Positions 25,796 to 34,829 of a stretch of 64,000 nucleotides of DNA are shown here, piece after piece. Origin of the DNA: Pseudomaricurvus hydrocarbonicus (GTDB lineage: Bacteria > Pseudomonadota > Gammaproteobacteria > Pseudomonadales > Cellvibrionaceae); assembly GCF_011602365.1 (NCBI RefSeq), contig NZ_JAAONZ010000002.1, positions 124,001 to 188,000 of the forward strand. Reading direction: 5' to 3'. The notes below the pieces were generated by a model that saw nothing but the letters and a program-made list of their open reading frames with translations, made no database searches and was not told the DNA's origin. How positions within the stretch are numbered: the stretch's first letter is position 1; each line of letters opens with the position of its first letter. The translations under genes and the position numbers were made by a program.

Positions 25796-27045
25796 AATCG
25801 TTGAGTACAACTCTTATCGGCATCGCACTGACCCTCACTGTGGTGAGCCCTTTCACCGCGATCGCTGATGACGACGCAGAGAATACTCCAGCAGTAAATG
25901 CCAGCCAACAGGCCATCGACATCGCCCACAAATACCCAATCGTCGATGGCCATATTGATGTCCCCTATCGCCTGCAGAGGCACTGGGAAGACGTGACTCA
26001 GGCCACCGAGAAAGGCGATTTTGATTATCCCCGCGCCCGCCTGGGCGGATTGGATGCCCCTTTCATGTCCATCTATATCCCCGCTGACCGGGAAAATAAC
26101 GGCGCCAAAGCGCTGGCTGATGTGTTGATCGATCAGGTTCAGGCCATCGTGTTTCGCGCCCCGGATAAGTTTGCTCTGGCTAACACAGCAGATGACATCC
26201 GCAGCAATTTTAGCGCCGGTAAAATTTCTCTGCCAATGGGCATGGAAAATGGCGCCGCCATAGCGGGTGACCTCAAGAACCTGGAACATTTCTATCGGCG
26301 TGGCATCCGCTACATCACTCTTGCACACGCCAAAGCCAACCACATTTCTGACTCCTCCTATGACAGTTCCAAAATCTGGAACGGTTTAAGTCCGTTTGGA
26401 AAAACCCTGGTGCAGGAAATGAACCGCCTGGGCATCATGATAGACATCTCTCATGTGTCAGACGACGCTTTTTATGACGCCCTGGACGTCAGCCAGGTAC
26501 CGGTGATTGCTTCTCACTCCTCCATGCGCCACTTTACTCCCGGACTTGAGCGCAATATGGACGATAAAATGCTGACAGCTCTGGCCAAAAACGGGGGTGT
26601 GTTAATGATCAATTTTGGCAGCTTCTTTCTCACTGAAGAAGCGATGCAGTGGGGCAAACACTACAAAGAAGCCAAGGCCACGTTTGAAAAGCTGCAAGGT
26701 AACCGACTCACACCGCAAATCAGTGAGTCCTTTAACCGGGCCTACCGCAAGCGCTTTCCCTACCCCTACGCAAGTGTAAAAGATGTGGTTGCCAATATTG
26801 ATCGAGCACGTAAAATCGCAGGGATTGATCATATCGGCTTAGGCTCAGACTTCGACGGCGTCGGCGATACCCTGCCCGAGGGACTGAAAGACGTATCGAC
26901 GTATCCGGTGCTCATTGATGCCCTACTGGAACGCGGCTATCAGGAGAGCGATATCGCCAAAATTCTGGGAGGCAATGTGCTCAGGGTGATGGAACAGGTC
27001 GAAGCCTTTGCCGCCCAGTATTCGAAAAGTTCTGCAGAGGAATAG
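25792..27045 (+). CDS. Exported membrane-dipeptidase family (M19) metallopeptidase
   Basis: A 417-residue M19 peptidase with a cleavable signal peptide (hydrophobic to VSPFTAIADDD). Zinc ligands are visible: DGHIDVP (HxD) near residue 53, the bridging Glu in MENGAA, and two later histidines in IDISHVSDD and ASHSSMRH. Renal-dipeptidase relatives cleave dipeptides, including D-amino-acid ones, in the periplasm. A cytochrome b561 gene follows seven bases after the stop. Confidence 0.92.
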   Translation: MKSLSTTLIGIALTLTVVSPFTAIADDDAENTPAVNASQQAIDIAHKYPIVDGHIDVPYRLQRHWEDVTQATEKGDFDYPRARLGGLDAPFMSIYIPADRENNGAKALADVLIDQVQAIVFRAPDKFALANTADDIRSNFSAGKISLPMGMENGAAIAGDLKNLEHFYRRGIRYITLAHAKANHISDSSYDSSKIWNGLSPFGKTLVQEMNRLGIMIDISHVSDDAFYDALDVSQVPVIASHSSMRHFTPGLERNMDDKMLTALAKNGGVLMINFGSFFLTEEAMQWGKHYKEAKATFEKLQGNRLTPQISESFNRAYRKRFPYPYASVKDVVANIDRARKIAGIDHIGLGSDFDGVGDTLPEGLKDVSTYPVLIDALLERGYQESDIAKILGGNVLRVMEQVEAFAAQYSKSSAEE

Positions 27046-27052
27046 GGATTAC

Positions 27053-27718
27053 ATGAATTCAAGCACCACCACCTTCGTATGGGATCGCCACACCCGTCTC
27101 TTTCACTGGAGCCTGGTGCTACTTTTTTGCCTGTCGTTAGGGACCGGACTTAATGGCGATATGGACTGGATGGAGTGGCATATCAAATTTGGTTATGGCT
27201 TATTAGGGCTGATGGTATTCCGCATACTGACCGGCATCTTCGGGCGGGATTATGGACACTTTTCCCGCTTTCCCCTGTCCATAGGCTCCGTCAAAAGCTA
27301 CCTGGCAGGGCAACAGACTTTTCACGGCCACAACCCAATGGGCTCCTGGATGGTGGTTGTGATGCTGATGGCCATAACCACCCAAATCATCTCTGGCTTT
27401 CTGACCACGGATGATTTTTTCTTTGAAGGCCCCTGGGTAAAGTGGGGCAATGACAGCTGGGTCAAGCTCGCCGGCAAAATCCACGATCTTAACTGGATCA
27501 TTCTGGCGGTATTGGCTGGTCTGCATTTACTGGCCATCGTCTTTTACCAGTTCTGGAAAAAAGAGAAATTGGTTAACGCGATGGTCACCGGCCGAAAGCA
27601 GGAGAAGGTGTCTGAAAATACCACCGCAGCGCCAATTCCCTTGTGGGGCGCCGGGCTGCTGGCGGTAGTTGCCGGCGGATTAACCTGGGGGATCATTCTT
27701 CTGCCAGGCTGGCTATGA
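27053..27718 (+). CDS. Cytochrome b561 / diheme b-type membrane cytochrome
   Basis: A 221-residue membrane protein of the bacterial cytochrome b561 (Ni/Fe-hydrogenase b-type) family. Heme-ligand histidines stand in RHTRLFHWSLV, EWHIKFGYGL and LAGLHLLAIVF across four helices; a fifth hydrophobic segment closes the C terminus. Such proteins pass electrons between quinol and soluble c-type cytochromes. ATG 27053 is preceded by AGGGATT. The cytochrome c' gene is convergent and 200 bp away, a common partner of b561 genes. Confidence 0.9.
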   Translation: MNSSTTTFVWDRHTRLFHWSLVLLFCLSLGTGLNGDMDWMEWHIKFGYGLLGLMVFRILTGIFGRDYGHFSRFPLSIGSVKSYLAGQQTFHGHNPMGSWMVVVMLMAITTQIISGFLTTDDFFFEGPWVKWGNDSWVKLAGKIHDLNWIILAVLAGLHLLAIVFYQFWKKEKLVNAMVTGRKQEKVSENTTAAPIPLWGAGLLAVVAGGLTWGIILLPGWL

Positions 27719-27837
27719 AAGAATGACCCCTGTCGAATCGTCAGCTCGTTCAGAATGGCACGGCTTGTGTTTGATCGTAAACGTATCCAGCACAAGCCGA
27801 AAAAGGCCTAAGCATAAAACCTCGGCTGTTAACACGA

Positions 27838-27925
27838 CGCTGTTAAAAGCCCCTCTGTACACCTTGTCTTTAAAACTTTTTTTTTAAAACTTGCCTTAAA
27901 AACGTAGATTTTAAAGTTTAGTCTT
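27838..27925 (-). repeat. Degenerate T/A-rich 13-15-bp repeats over the cytochrome c' stop
   Basis: On the minus strand GACTTTAAAGACTAA, the end of the cytochrome c' gene with its stop, is followed by loosely repeated units (ACTTTAAAATCTAC, GTTTTTAAGGCAA, GTTTTAAAGACAAGG). The degeneracy makes the period uncertain. Confidence 0.5.
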
Positions 27926-28367
27926 TAAAGTCGTCATGACAGCCCTTACAGGTACCGCCCAACTCTTTAGCGGCTCCGGCAAAACTCTTCAGATCGCCGG
28001 ACTTTGACGCTACCGCAAACGCATCCGCCTTGGTCACAAACGCATCCATCGCTTTCTTGAATTCTTCAGGTTTTTCCCAGATAGCGGGTAAAGCATCCGT
28101 TTCCCCGTCCCCTGAGCCTTCCGGGAAGCGCTCAACCGCAATACGAGCCAGGCGGGCAATGCTTTCCGCGTGAAACTGGTTTTCGTCCCCTAGAGCCTCC
28201 GGGCTTTTCAGCGTAGCAAACACAGAAGAAAAATGGCCGCCAATGGCTTCCATGGTGGCTTCCCGATGTTTGATCTGTGATTCAACATCCGCTGATACGC
28301 TGACGCTCATGGCTGAGCTCAAAAGAGCAGCTGACACCAACGCGGTCGATAAATAATGCTTTTTCAT
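27918..28367 (-). CDS. Cytochrome c'
   Basis: A 149-residue periplasmic cytochrome with a signal peptide (MKKHYLSTALVSAALLSSAM, cleavage near SVSA-DVE). The heme motif CKGCHDDF is close to the C terminus, the arrangement of the four-helix-bundle cytochrome c'. Pentacoordinate heme of this class binds NO. The start is ATG 28367, with AGGGA nine bases before it. It converges on the cytochrome b561 gene. Confidence 0.95.
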   Translation of the reverse strand: MKKHYLSTALVSAALLSSAMSVSVSADVESQIKHREATMEAIGGHFSSVFATLKSPEALGDENQFHAESIARLARIAVERFPEGSGDGETDALPAIWEKPEEFKKAMDAFVTKADAFAVASKSGDLKSFAGAAKELGGTCKGCHDDFKD

Positions 28368-28569
28368 AATGAATTCCCTAATCACAATGTATTCAGCAGA
28401 GACTGCCAAAAGTTATCGGCCAGCGCAATCACAAAACTCGCTTTGTCGCCCCAAATTCAGACACAGGCATCACGAAATCTCCCCAAAAAAAGAAAGCTCA
28501 TACCTTATTCTGGTTTTCTCATGCCCCAGGTGTTTCTCACCGGCGGGGCATTTAGACGGGGTATTGAGA

Positions 28570-29187
28570 TCAACCTAACTCGGCTTCCAGCTGCTCTGCT
28601 TTCTGGCAGTTCGGGTGAGTGCGAAGTTGCTTCAGGTAGGATTCCAAAACCGGGAAAAAGGCCAGAGCACCGGATTGCTCCACCGCATCCACCACAAAGT
28701 AGACCATGATGTCGGCGCCGCTGAGCGTGTCGCCGACCAGATAGCGCCTGCCGTCCAGCTGCTGACTCAGGTAGGTCAGGACTTTTAATGCCTCGCCATC
28801 GGCATAGTCCTGCAGAAAATTGGTTTTAGCCCCGTCTTTTTGCAGGAACATCTTGAGGAGCAATGGCACCATGGCAGAGCTTTCCGCAAAATGAATCCAC
28901 TGCAGATACTGTACATAGTCGGCGGAGCCCCGCGCTGGCGCCAAACGGTCAGCCGCATATTTCTCGATCAGGTATTCGGTAATGGCCCCGGACTCCGCCA
29001 CCACCAAATCCCCGTCTTTAATCACCGGAGACTTCCCCAGCGGGTGAATAGCTTTCAGGGCATCCGGCGCAAGTGAGGTGTCCTTGTCCCGCTGAAAAGC
29101 TTCGATTTGATAATCCACCCCCAGTTCTTCCAGTAACCAGATAATACGCTTCGAGCGAGATTTATTGAGATGGTACAAGGTGATCAT
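28570..29187 (-). CDS. Glutathione S-transferase
   Basis: A 205-residue GST. The thioredoxin-like N-terminal domain starts MITLYHLNKSRSKRIIWLLEE, with the cis-proline and glutathione site in GKSPVIKDGD and VVAESGAITEYL. The helical C-terminal domain has YLVGDTLSGADIMVYF, the conserved N-capping box. The substrate is not predictable. ATG 29187 is preceded by GGAG; the longer open frame to 29244 lacks family similarity. It is 202 bp downstream of the cytochrome c' start on the same strand. Confidence 0.93.
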   Translation of the reverse strand: MITLYHLNKSRSKRIIWLLEELGVDYQIEAFQRDKDTSLAPDALKAIHPLGKSPVIKDGDLVVAESGAITEYLIEKYAADRLAPARGSADYVQYLQWIHFAESSAMVPLLLKMFLQKDGAKTNFLQDYADGEALKVLTYLSQQLDGRRYLVGDTLSGADIMVYFVVDAVEQSGALAFFPVLESYLKQLRTHPNCQKAEQLEAELG

Positions 29188-29791
29188 GGTAACTACTCCG
29201 AATAATGAGTCGTGTCTACCCAGCCGGGCATAGCAGCTGGGCATAAAATTAGACAGGATGATGGGTTGTATGGATTAACCGTGAATAAGGCCAGAGCGCT
29301 GCCGCCCTCTCCCCAACCCTCTTTATACGCAGAAACTGAGAGTCTGGCTCACTCACCCTCAAAACAAATCCGTGCCACCTGCCAAGCTCTGCATCCATCC
29401 AGCCAATGTTCAATAAAGTTATGCACCGAAAAGAGTCACGTGCCAGCCACCGGACATCCCGCTTTCGCGAAACATCGTCTAACTGCTTGATATTCAATCA
29501 TCTTAGCGGTTTGAAGCACAAAACCGCCGTCGTCAAAAACAACTCACAGATGCTGGGGATAACTCTGTGGACAAGCCGCCGACAAACGCCCCAATCCCAG
29601 CAAAATGCCCGCTTTCAGCAAATTGGTTACTCTGCGAACAGCTGTTAAGCGACCGCACATTCCCTGTGCAAGTTCACTCTTTCGTTAACCAGTTTGATGC
29701 ATTCTCACCCAGATCACCGTCGACAAGACCTCGCGGTCAATGGCCAGGCGGCCACCCCCGCTGAGGCTGGCACGAAATATGACCGACCGCT
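29188..29791. other. Spacer without a recognised gene
   Basis: About 600 bp between the GST gene start and the permease gene end, both on the minus strand. Short frames of 60-90 codons exist on both strands, but none has a family signature or convincing start. It should hold the GST promoter. I see no repeat array, tRNA or clear terminator. Confidence 0.5.
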
Positions 29792-31075
29792 TTAGAAACC
29801 GTTCAAAATTGACGCCACCACCACCACCTGGGGCACAGTCACCAAGGGTAAGAACAACGCAACTTTCCAGGATCGGGTGGTGTCTTTCAGCACCATGACC
29901 TCGGTGTAGTCGGTGGAAACACCCGTCATTAAAAACGCAAAGCTGTTACCCGGTGCTCCTGCCCGGGTCAACAGGTCAGCCGCAATCGGCGTGGAGCCCT
30001 CCGAGCACACCTCAATGATGGTCGCCGCCACAAGAGTAACAATCAGACCCAGTGCCGTCGGGCCAAACCAGGTTTGAAAATCCTCCAGCGCCACAAAACT
30101 GCGCAATGTGGTGGCAAGCAGGACCCCAAACAACAGCCACCGGATCACCATGCGCGACCCTCTGATGCCGTCCCATAAAATGTCAGTCAGCAAAGACAGC
30201 TTCCACTCCACTTTTGCCAGCGCCGCCTTGCATTCAGGCCAAAGCTTGTAACCGTCTGGCAAATCCGTGCTGGCAGGGTTGCCCGGCAAGGTGCCTCTCT
30301 TCACCAGGAGGTCGAAGATGCAGCCACTGATCACCGCGATTACCATCGACAGCGCGATAAAAGCCAGCGTCCAGGGCAACCCGATTAAAGCCACCAAAAT
30401 GATCGTCAGAGACAGAGAATTCCACGGACTGGCAATCAGAAAAGCCATGACCTGCCCCAAGCTGGCACCACGCTGGTAGAGCTGCATGCCCACCATCAAA
30501 ATACCGTGACTGCACAAGTCCATCAGCAATCCCGCCATAGTCGCCCGCCAGACCCCTCGCAAATTACCACCCTGCCCCAGTACCGCAGTGACCATCGCCT
30601 GAGGAATGCGGCTTAACAGCCCCACGAACACTGCAGCCGCCACAACCCCCCACCACATGGTGTTCATCAAGTCGTACACACCGTGACTCATGGTGTGTAA
30701 CCAGGCCGGCATGTCCGCGTCAATGCCAGTGGCGTGCAGCAGGTACATCACAAGCACACCGCTCAGGCTACCCCACAGCAGCCAGTCAAAAGACGATTTA
30801 CCCTGGCTGTCCTCGCTGTCACAACAGGACGTGGTGGCTTTGACAGGCTCGCTGGGCGAGCTCCCGCAGCAGGCCGCGGCGCTGACCGAGGCAGCGCTTT
30901 CAGCACCAGCCCCTGCCGTCACCGGCCGATAACCCGCCTCATGTTCGGCTGATGGCTCTTGTCTGGCTGATGGCTCATATTCCGCTGATGGCTCTTGCCT
31001 GGCGGACGCACAGCAGTCCGGTGCGGACGGTTCCGTCCCGGTGGTTTTGTCGTCTTTGACATCATGACAATCCAT
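29792..31075 (-). CDS. Cys-rich N-terminal permease, SO_0444-type copper/zinc efflux transporter
   Basis: A 427-residue permease of the DUF318/COG0701 (ArsP/YraQ-like) superfamily. The first 95 residues are soluble and hold pairs of cysteines (DCCASA, AACCGSS, TSCCDSE) and an early Cys-His (MDCHD), likely metal capture. The membrane part has eight or so helices in two repeats with SHGILMVGMQLYQRG and EVCSEGSTPIAADL. The start is ATG 31075, overlapping the CueR-like stop (TAATG), with AGGAG eight bases upstream. The copper-type regulator in front supports copper or zinc efflux. An 18-bp coding repeat lies in the N-terminal region. Confidence 0.85.
   Translation of the reverse strand: MDCHDVKDDKTTGTEPSAPDCCASARQEPSAEYEPSARQEPSAEHEAGYRPVTAGAGAESAASVSAAACCGSSPSEPVKATTSCCDSEDSQGKSSFDWLLWGSLSGVLVMYLLHATGIDADMPAWLHTMSHGVYDLMNTMWWGVVAAAVFVGLLSRIPQAMVTAVLGQGGNLRGVWRATMAGLLMDLCSHGILMVGMQLYQRGASLGQVMAFLIASPWNSLSLTIILVALIGLPWTLAFIALSMVIAVISGCIFDLLVKRGTLPGNPASTDLPDGYKLWPECKAALAKVEWKLSLLTDILWDGIRGSRMVIRWLLFGVLLATTLRSFVALEDFQTWFGPTALGLIVTLVAATIIEVCSEGSTPIAADLLTRAGAPGNSFAFLMTGVSTDYTEVMVLKDTTRSWKVALFLPLVTVPQVVVVASILNGF
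30947..31000 (-). repeat. 18-bp tandem repeat inside the permease coding region
   Basis: Three head-to-tail 18-bp copies (30947-30964, 30965-30982, 30983-31000) encode a six-residue EPSA-containing repeat in the linker of the permease. Because the period is a multiple of three the frame is kept. It is the only clear array found inside a gene here. Confidence 0.85.
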
Positions 31076-31473
31076 TAACACGTCTCCTGATCAGCCAAAT
31101 TATCAATAATCGCGCATTGCGCCACTTCATTGCCGGGGCAGCGCTGCACCAGATCCTGTAAGGTATCGCGCATGTGATTCAACTCCACAATTTGAGCCTC
31201 TACCCGCTTCAGTTTCCCCTGCACCAGAGACTTCACCTCTGAACTGTGTCTTTCCGGATTCTGGTACAGCGACAGCAATTGCCGGCACTCTTCCACGCTG
31301 AACCCGGTCGCCCGTGCCCGCTGCACAAAGCGCAGCACATCGAGATCTTTGGTGTTGTAATCCCGATACCCGTTTTCCCCGCGGCTGGCGGGGCCAATAA
31401 GTTCAATGCGTTCGTAATACCGAATGGTTTTGGGGGACAGGCCGCTGGCCTTGGCTGCTTGGCTAATATTCAT
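31075..31473 (-). CDS. cueR: CueR-like copper-responsive MerR regulator
   Basis: A 132-residue MerR-family regulator. The helix-turn-helix is ISQAAKASGLSPKTIRYYE, followed by the long dimerisation helix. The metal-binding loop carries Cys112 and Cys120 (CPGNEVAQC), exactly the E. coli CueR spacing and numbers, with Ser77 also present, which marks a sensor of +1 ions such as Cu(I). It should bind its own promoter and activate the coupled permease gene. A MerR-type promoter with a 19-base spacer lies at 31524-31554. Confidence 0.93.
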   Translation of the reverse strand: MNISQAAKASGLSPKTIRYYERIELIGPASRGENGYRDYNTKDLDVLRFVQRARATGFSVEECRQLLSLYQNPERHSSEVKSLVQGKLKRVEAQIVELNHMRDTLQDLVQRCPGNEVAQCAIIDNLADQETC

Positions 31474-31523
31474 AACCCTCTCCTGGATCTCTGTCCGGTG
31501 CGATGTCAGACCGGTTACCGTTA

Positions 31524-31554
31524 ACGATAGACCTTACACCTACTGGAAGGTCAA
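31524..31554 (-). promoter_or_regulatory. MerR/CueR-type promoter-operator of the copper operon
   Basis: On the minus strand TTGACC (-35), a 19-base spacer and TATCGT (-10). Over-long spacers of 19-20 bases are the signature of MerR-activated promoters. The spacer holds the dyad ACCTTCC ... GTAAGGT, close to the CueR operator half-sites. The predicted start is near 31516, about 43 bases before cueR. Confidence 0.85.
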
Positions 31555-31655
31555 CCCAAGAGATCCCCGTGGTTAATTCGCGAGTTTTGGCGCCTTTGCC
31601 CCAAGGCAGACAGGATCCAATAGGCCGTATAATCATCAATGGGTATAATACTGAT

Positions 31656-32441
31656 ATGCCATTATTCTTAAAAAAACGCCAAAACCTCACGCCCCCGCAG
31701 CCTAAAGCCCGCATGATTGCCGTTGATGATCCCGGTCATCTGGGGTTCGATTACACCATCCGGCTGTCTCGGCGCCAAAGTGCGGCTATTGAAATACGCC
31801 ACGGCAAAGTGCTTGTGGCCGCCCCGCACCGGACGGCACAACGGGATCTGAAACTGTGGGTAGAGCAGAAAGCCCATTGGATCCGCAGCAAGCTGAAGCA
31901 ACAGGCGCAACGGCAGGCTCAAATTCCGACCCCGCAGTTTTCCGAGGGCGAAACCTGGCCCTGGCTGGGACACCCCATGACACTGTCGATTCGGCAGGGC
32001 AAGCAGCTTGGGGCACAACATCACGGTCAGAGTCTGTTCATCAGCCTGTCCCCCCGCAGCCGCAAGCCGGCAGCCGATCAGATTAAAACCGCACTGCAAA
32101 GCTGGTATCAGCAGCAGGCACTGACACTGCTGGAAACCAAGACCCAATCAACCTGTGCCCGCCTGCAACAGCTTGGCTACTCCGTTCAGCACACCCGAAC
32201 TCAGTTGCGACGGACCAAAAGCAAATGGGGACACTGTACTCGTCAAGGCGTGATCCAGTACAACTGGCTCATTGCCCAGGCCCCGGAATGGGTGGTGGAC
32301 TATCTGGTGGTGCACGAGTGTTGCCACCTGGTCCATCACAATCACAGTCGTACCTACTGGAACCTGGTGGCCACACTCTACCCGGACTATGCATTGGCCC
32401 GGCAGTGGCTTAATCAACACGGTCACACGCTGACCCTTTAG
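31656..32441 (+). CDS. YgjP-like (DUF45 / WLM-type) metallopeptidase
   Basis: A 261-residue protein of the COG1451/YgjP family. The C-terminal third has SKWGHCTRQGVIQYNW and the zinc motif HECCHLVHHNHSRTYW, an HExxH variant followed by the usual third-ligand region. The N-terminal half is the beta-rich domain typical of the family (YTIRLSRRQSAAIEIRHGKV). Function in vivo is unknown; relatives are SprT-like proteases. ATG 31656 and ATG 31713 are both possible starts; frames further upstream overlap the copper promoter. Confidence 0.85.
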   Translation: MPLFLKKRQNLTPPQPKARMIAVDDPGHLGFDYTIRLSRRQSAAIEIRHGKVLVAAPHRTAQRDLKLWVEQKAHWIRSKLKQQAQRQAQIPTPQFSEGETWPWLGHPMTLSIRQGKQLGAQHHGQSLFISLSPRSRKPAADQIKTALQSWYQQQALTLLETKTQSTCARLQQLGYSVQHTRTQLRRTKSKWGHCTRQGVIQYNWLIAQAPEWVVDYLVVHECCHLVHHNHSRTYWNLVATLYPDYALARQWLNQHGHTLTL

Positions 32442-32654
32442 GAGATGTCCCTGTGTCCCCGGCCATCTGTTAAAGCCAACGCCCCGGCAATGACGGCACT
32501 TGCCCGACCGTTAGCACACCTGGTGTGATTGAAACCACACAACGGAAAAGAATAAACTTGATGGAATTCATAGAGTTAAGCTACAGTTATTAGAAGTTGT
32601 TTTCGATCCCAACCAATCTCTTACATAATTAGAAAAATCAGGGGGAAGCAGCCA

Positions 32655-32885
32655 ATGGAATACCTAGACTCGACCCATCCCGAGTGGAACAGCATGTGGC
32701 AACAGCTCGCGGCCTACGCCATCAACAACGGCGATCATCGCTGCTTACATCAGGGCTTGAGCTGGGAATATATGGGATCGACTCTCGACCACCATAATTT
32801 TCGCCACTCCAGGCATCCGGCAACGGGGCGCATCGAACACATCTACCTTGAACGCCTCCACGTTGCAGCCAATTGGGCGTCTTGA
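32655..32885 (+). CDS. Small conserved-looking protein of unknown function
   Basis: A 76-residue reading frame, MEYLDSTHPEWNSMWQQLA at the N terminus, preceded by GGGGGAAG at good distance. Composition is that of a soluble protein, rich in His, Trp and Tyr; no signal peptide or motif is recognised. Isolated between the metallopeptidase and PhoH genes, with its own spacers of about 200 and 380 bp. I think it is real because of the ribosome-binding site and balanced composition. Confidence 0.55.
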   Translation: MEYLDSTHPEWNSMWQQLAAYAINNGDHRCLHQGLSWEYMGSTLDHHNFRHSRHPATGRIEHIYLERLHVAANWAS

Positions 32886-33261
32886 TCAATTTCCAATTAC
32901 CCCCTGACTTACCGCACCACGTTGACACATCTGGTCCCGGCGGCGCCCTACAACCGTGCTGTTATTTGTACACTTTTCCTGCAGCTAAAATTATTTAATG
33001 GTTTTCGCACCTTCACACAAATGTCATGTTGCCAGCCTAGTTTGTTTTCTGGTACAAATTGTTTAAGAGTGTTTCACAAGGTTGTCATCCTCTAAATTGT
33101 TTCAGCGATTTTTGCATGTGTTTTCATCGCTTTGACACTCAACGATGTCAGTCTTAAGACGACCCGCAACACCGTCAGACACTCTCCAAGCACTGGGTAA
33201 GACGGTGCAATGCCGAACTGCTCAATGCGATGTTATCAGCCAGAAGGAAGGATGCTCGCTT
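32886..33261. other. A+T-rich leader region of the PhoH gene
   Basis: About 375 bp with T-rich runs and AAATTGTTT repeated at two places. Probably the promoter and 5' leader of the PhoH-like gene. No gene or stable hairpin recognised. Confidence 0.45.
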
Positions 33262-34665
33262 ATGGTAGATATGCAATTAGCTGACCCTCTCAGCAGTGAA
33301 AAACCCATTCTCTACGTTCTCGACACTAACGTACTCATCCACGACCCTACTGCCATACTGAATTTCGAAGAACACCACGTCATGATTCCCATGACGGTTT
33401 TGGAAGAACTGGACAAGCTCAAAGGAGGTAACAAAACGCTGGCCGCCGATTGCCGGCAAGCCATTCGGGAGATTGATAAAATCCTCGGACGGGCATCGCC
33501 CGAGGACGTTGAAGGCGGCGTACCGATCCCACGGGAGCACCTAAACGACGTTAACGGCAAACTTTCGGTCTTGATGATCAACCCACCTGAAAACATTTCC
33601 ATCCTACCCACCAACATCAACGACAATAAAATCATCAACGACATTTGTCTGCTGCGTCATCAACACCCCAATCACCGCGTTATTCTCGTCACCAAAGACA
33701 TTAACATGCGCCTGAAAGCCCGGGGCTGCGGCATTGAATCAGACGATTACCACAGCGACCAACTGGTTACCGACATTGAGCAACTCAACAAAGGCTATCT
33801 GGAGATTGAAGGCAATTTCTGGGATCAGGTTGAAAAAGTCGAGACCCAACAACAGATGGGCCGTACCGTTCATCGCATACCCAAGGAGGACATTCAGTGT
33901 GAAGTGTTTCCCAACCAATTCATTATTGATGACTTAGGTTTTATCGGGCGAGTCATTGAAGTGGATAATGACGAAGTGCAGCTGCTGCACATCGACGCCA
34001 ACAGCTTTATGGAGCAGGAAGCCTGGGGACTCAAACCCAGGGATGCTTATCAGGCAATGGCTTTGAATCTGTTGATGGATCCCGATGTACACCTGGTCAA
34101 TCTGACCGGTGCTGCAGGCTCGGGTAAAACCATTCTGGCTTTGGCAGCCGCCATTGAAATGACTGTCGCCACCAAGCAGTATCGCCGCATCATTGCCACA
34201 CGCAGCACTCAGGGACTGGATGAAGATATTGGTTTTCTGCCCGGTACCGAAGCGGAGAAAATGGAACCCTGGCTGGGTGCGATTACCGACAACCTGGAAG
34301 CCCTTCATTGTGATGATGAAGACTGTTCCGGCAGCATCGATTACGTTCTCAACAAAGTGCCTCTGCACTTTAAATCACTCAACTATATACGTGGCCGAAG
34401 CTTTCAGCACAGCTTGATTCTGATCGATGAATCGCAAAACCTCACCCCCCACCAAATCAAAACCATCATCACCCGCGCTGGCAGCGGCTCCAAAGTCATT
34501 TGCCTGGGCAACCTCGCGCAAATCGACACGCCGTTTATGAACGGCACCAGCTCAGGCCTGACCTATCTGACCGAACGCTTCAAAGGGTTCCAATACGGAG
34601 GCAACATCAAACTGCAAGGCGTACCACGCTCCATTCTGGCGGAATACGCAGAGGCCAACCTCTAA
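33262..34665 (+). CDS. PIN-PhoH family ATPase/ribonuclease
   Basis: A 467-residue fusion of an N-terminal PIN domain (YVLDTNVLIHDPTAI, with acidic metal ligands, and LVTKDINMRLKARG) and a C-terminal PhoH ATPase: Walker A GAAGSGKTI near residue 274, Walker B ILIDESQN, and IITRAGSGSKV. The PhoH2/YlaK class is an RNA helicase-nuclease in characterised members. ATG 33262 (MVDMQLADP) has AAGGAAGG upstream; the frame opens 39 codons earlier without similarity. It is monocistronic, closed by a strong terminator at 34719-34756. Confidence 0.94.
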   Translation: MVDMQLADPLSSEKPILYVLDTNVLIHDPTAILNFEEHHVMIPMTVLEELDKLKGGNKTLAADCRQAIREIDKILGRASPEDVEGGVPIPREHLNDVNGKLSVLMINPPENISILPTNINDNKIINDICLLRHQHPNHRVILVTKDINMRLKARGCGIESDDYHSDQLVTDIEQLNKGYLEIEGNFWDQVEKVETQQQMGRTVHRIPKEDIQCEVFPNQFIIDDLGFIGRVIEVDNDEVQLLHIDANSFMEQEAWGLKPRDAYQAMALNLLMDPDVHLVNLTGAAGSGKTILALAAAIEMTVATKQYRRIIATRSTQGLDEDIGFLPGTEAEKMEPWLGAITDNLEALHCDDEDCSGSIDYVLNKVPLHFKSLNYIRGRSFQHSLILIDESQNLTPHQIKTIITRAGSGSKVICLGNLAQIDTPFMNGTSSGLTYLTERFKGFQYGGNIKLQGVPRSILAEYAEANL

Positions 34666-34697
34666 TCGCAACAGCTGTTAGCAACAACCGTTAATCG
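34657..34697 (+). repeat. Degenerate 13-bp triplicate anchored on the PhoH stop codon
   Basis: AACCTCTAATCGC (34657-34669, containing the TAA stop) is followed by AACAGCTGTTAGC and AACAACCGTTAATCG. All three copies carry TAA or TTA at the stop position. Confidence 0.6.
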
Positions 34698-34718
34698 TAC
34701 CAGCATACTTCCTTCCAC

Positions 34719-34756
34719 AGGCACCATAGACATCCCTATGGTGCCTTTCCTTTTTC
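34719..34756 (+). terminator. Intrinsic terminator of the PhoH gene
   Basis: A perfect ten-base stem, AGGCACCATA with TATGGTGCCT, an eight-base loop, followed by TTCCTTTTTC. It lies 54 bases after the PhoH stop and before the convergent YbbP gene. Confidence 0.85.
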
Positions 34757-34829
34757 GGCTGTTTTTTCTGGCCAGCCTGGCAACCAGTTTTATAGCCCCA
34801 TACCAGGACGCGGCTGTCGCAAACCAGCT

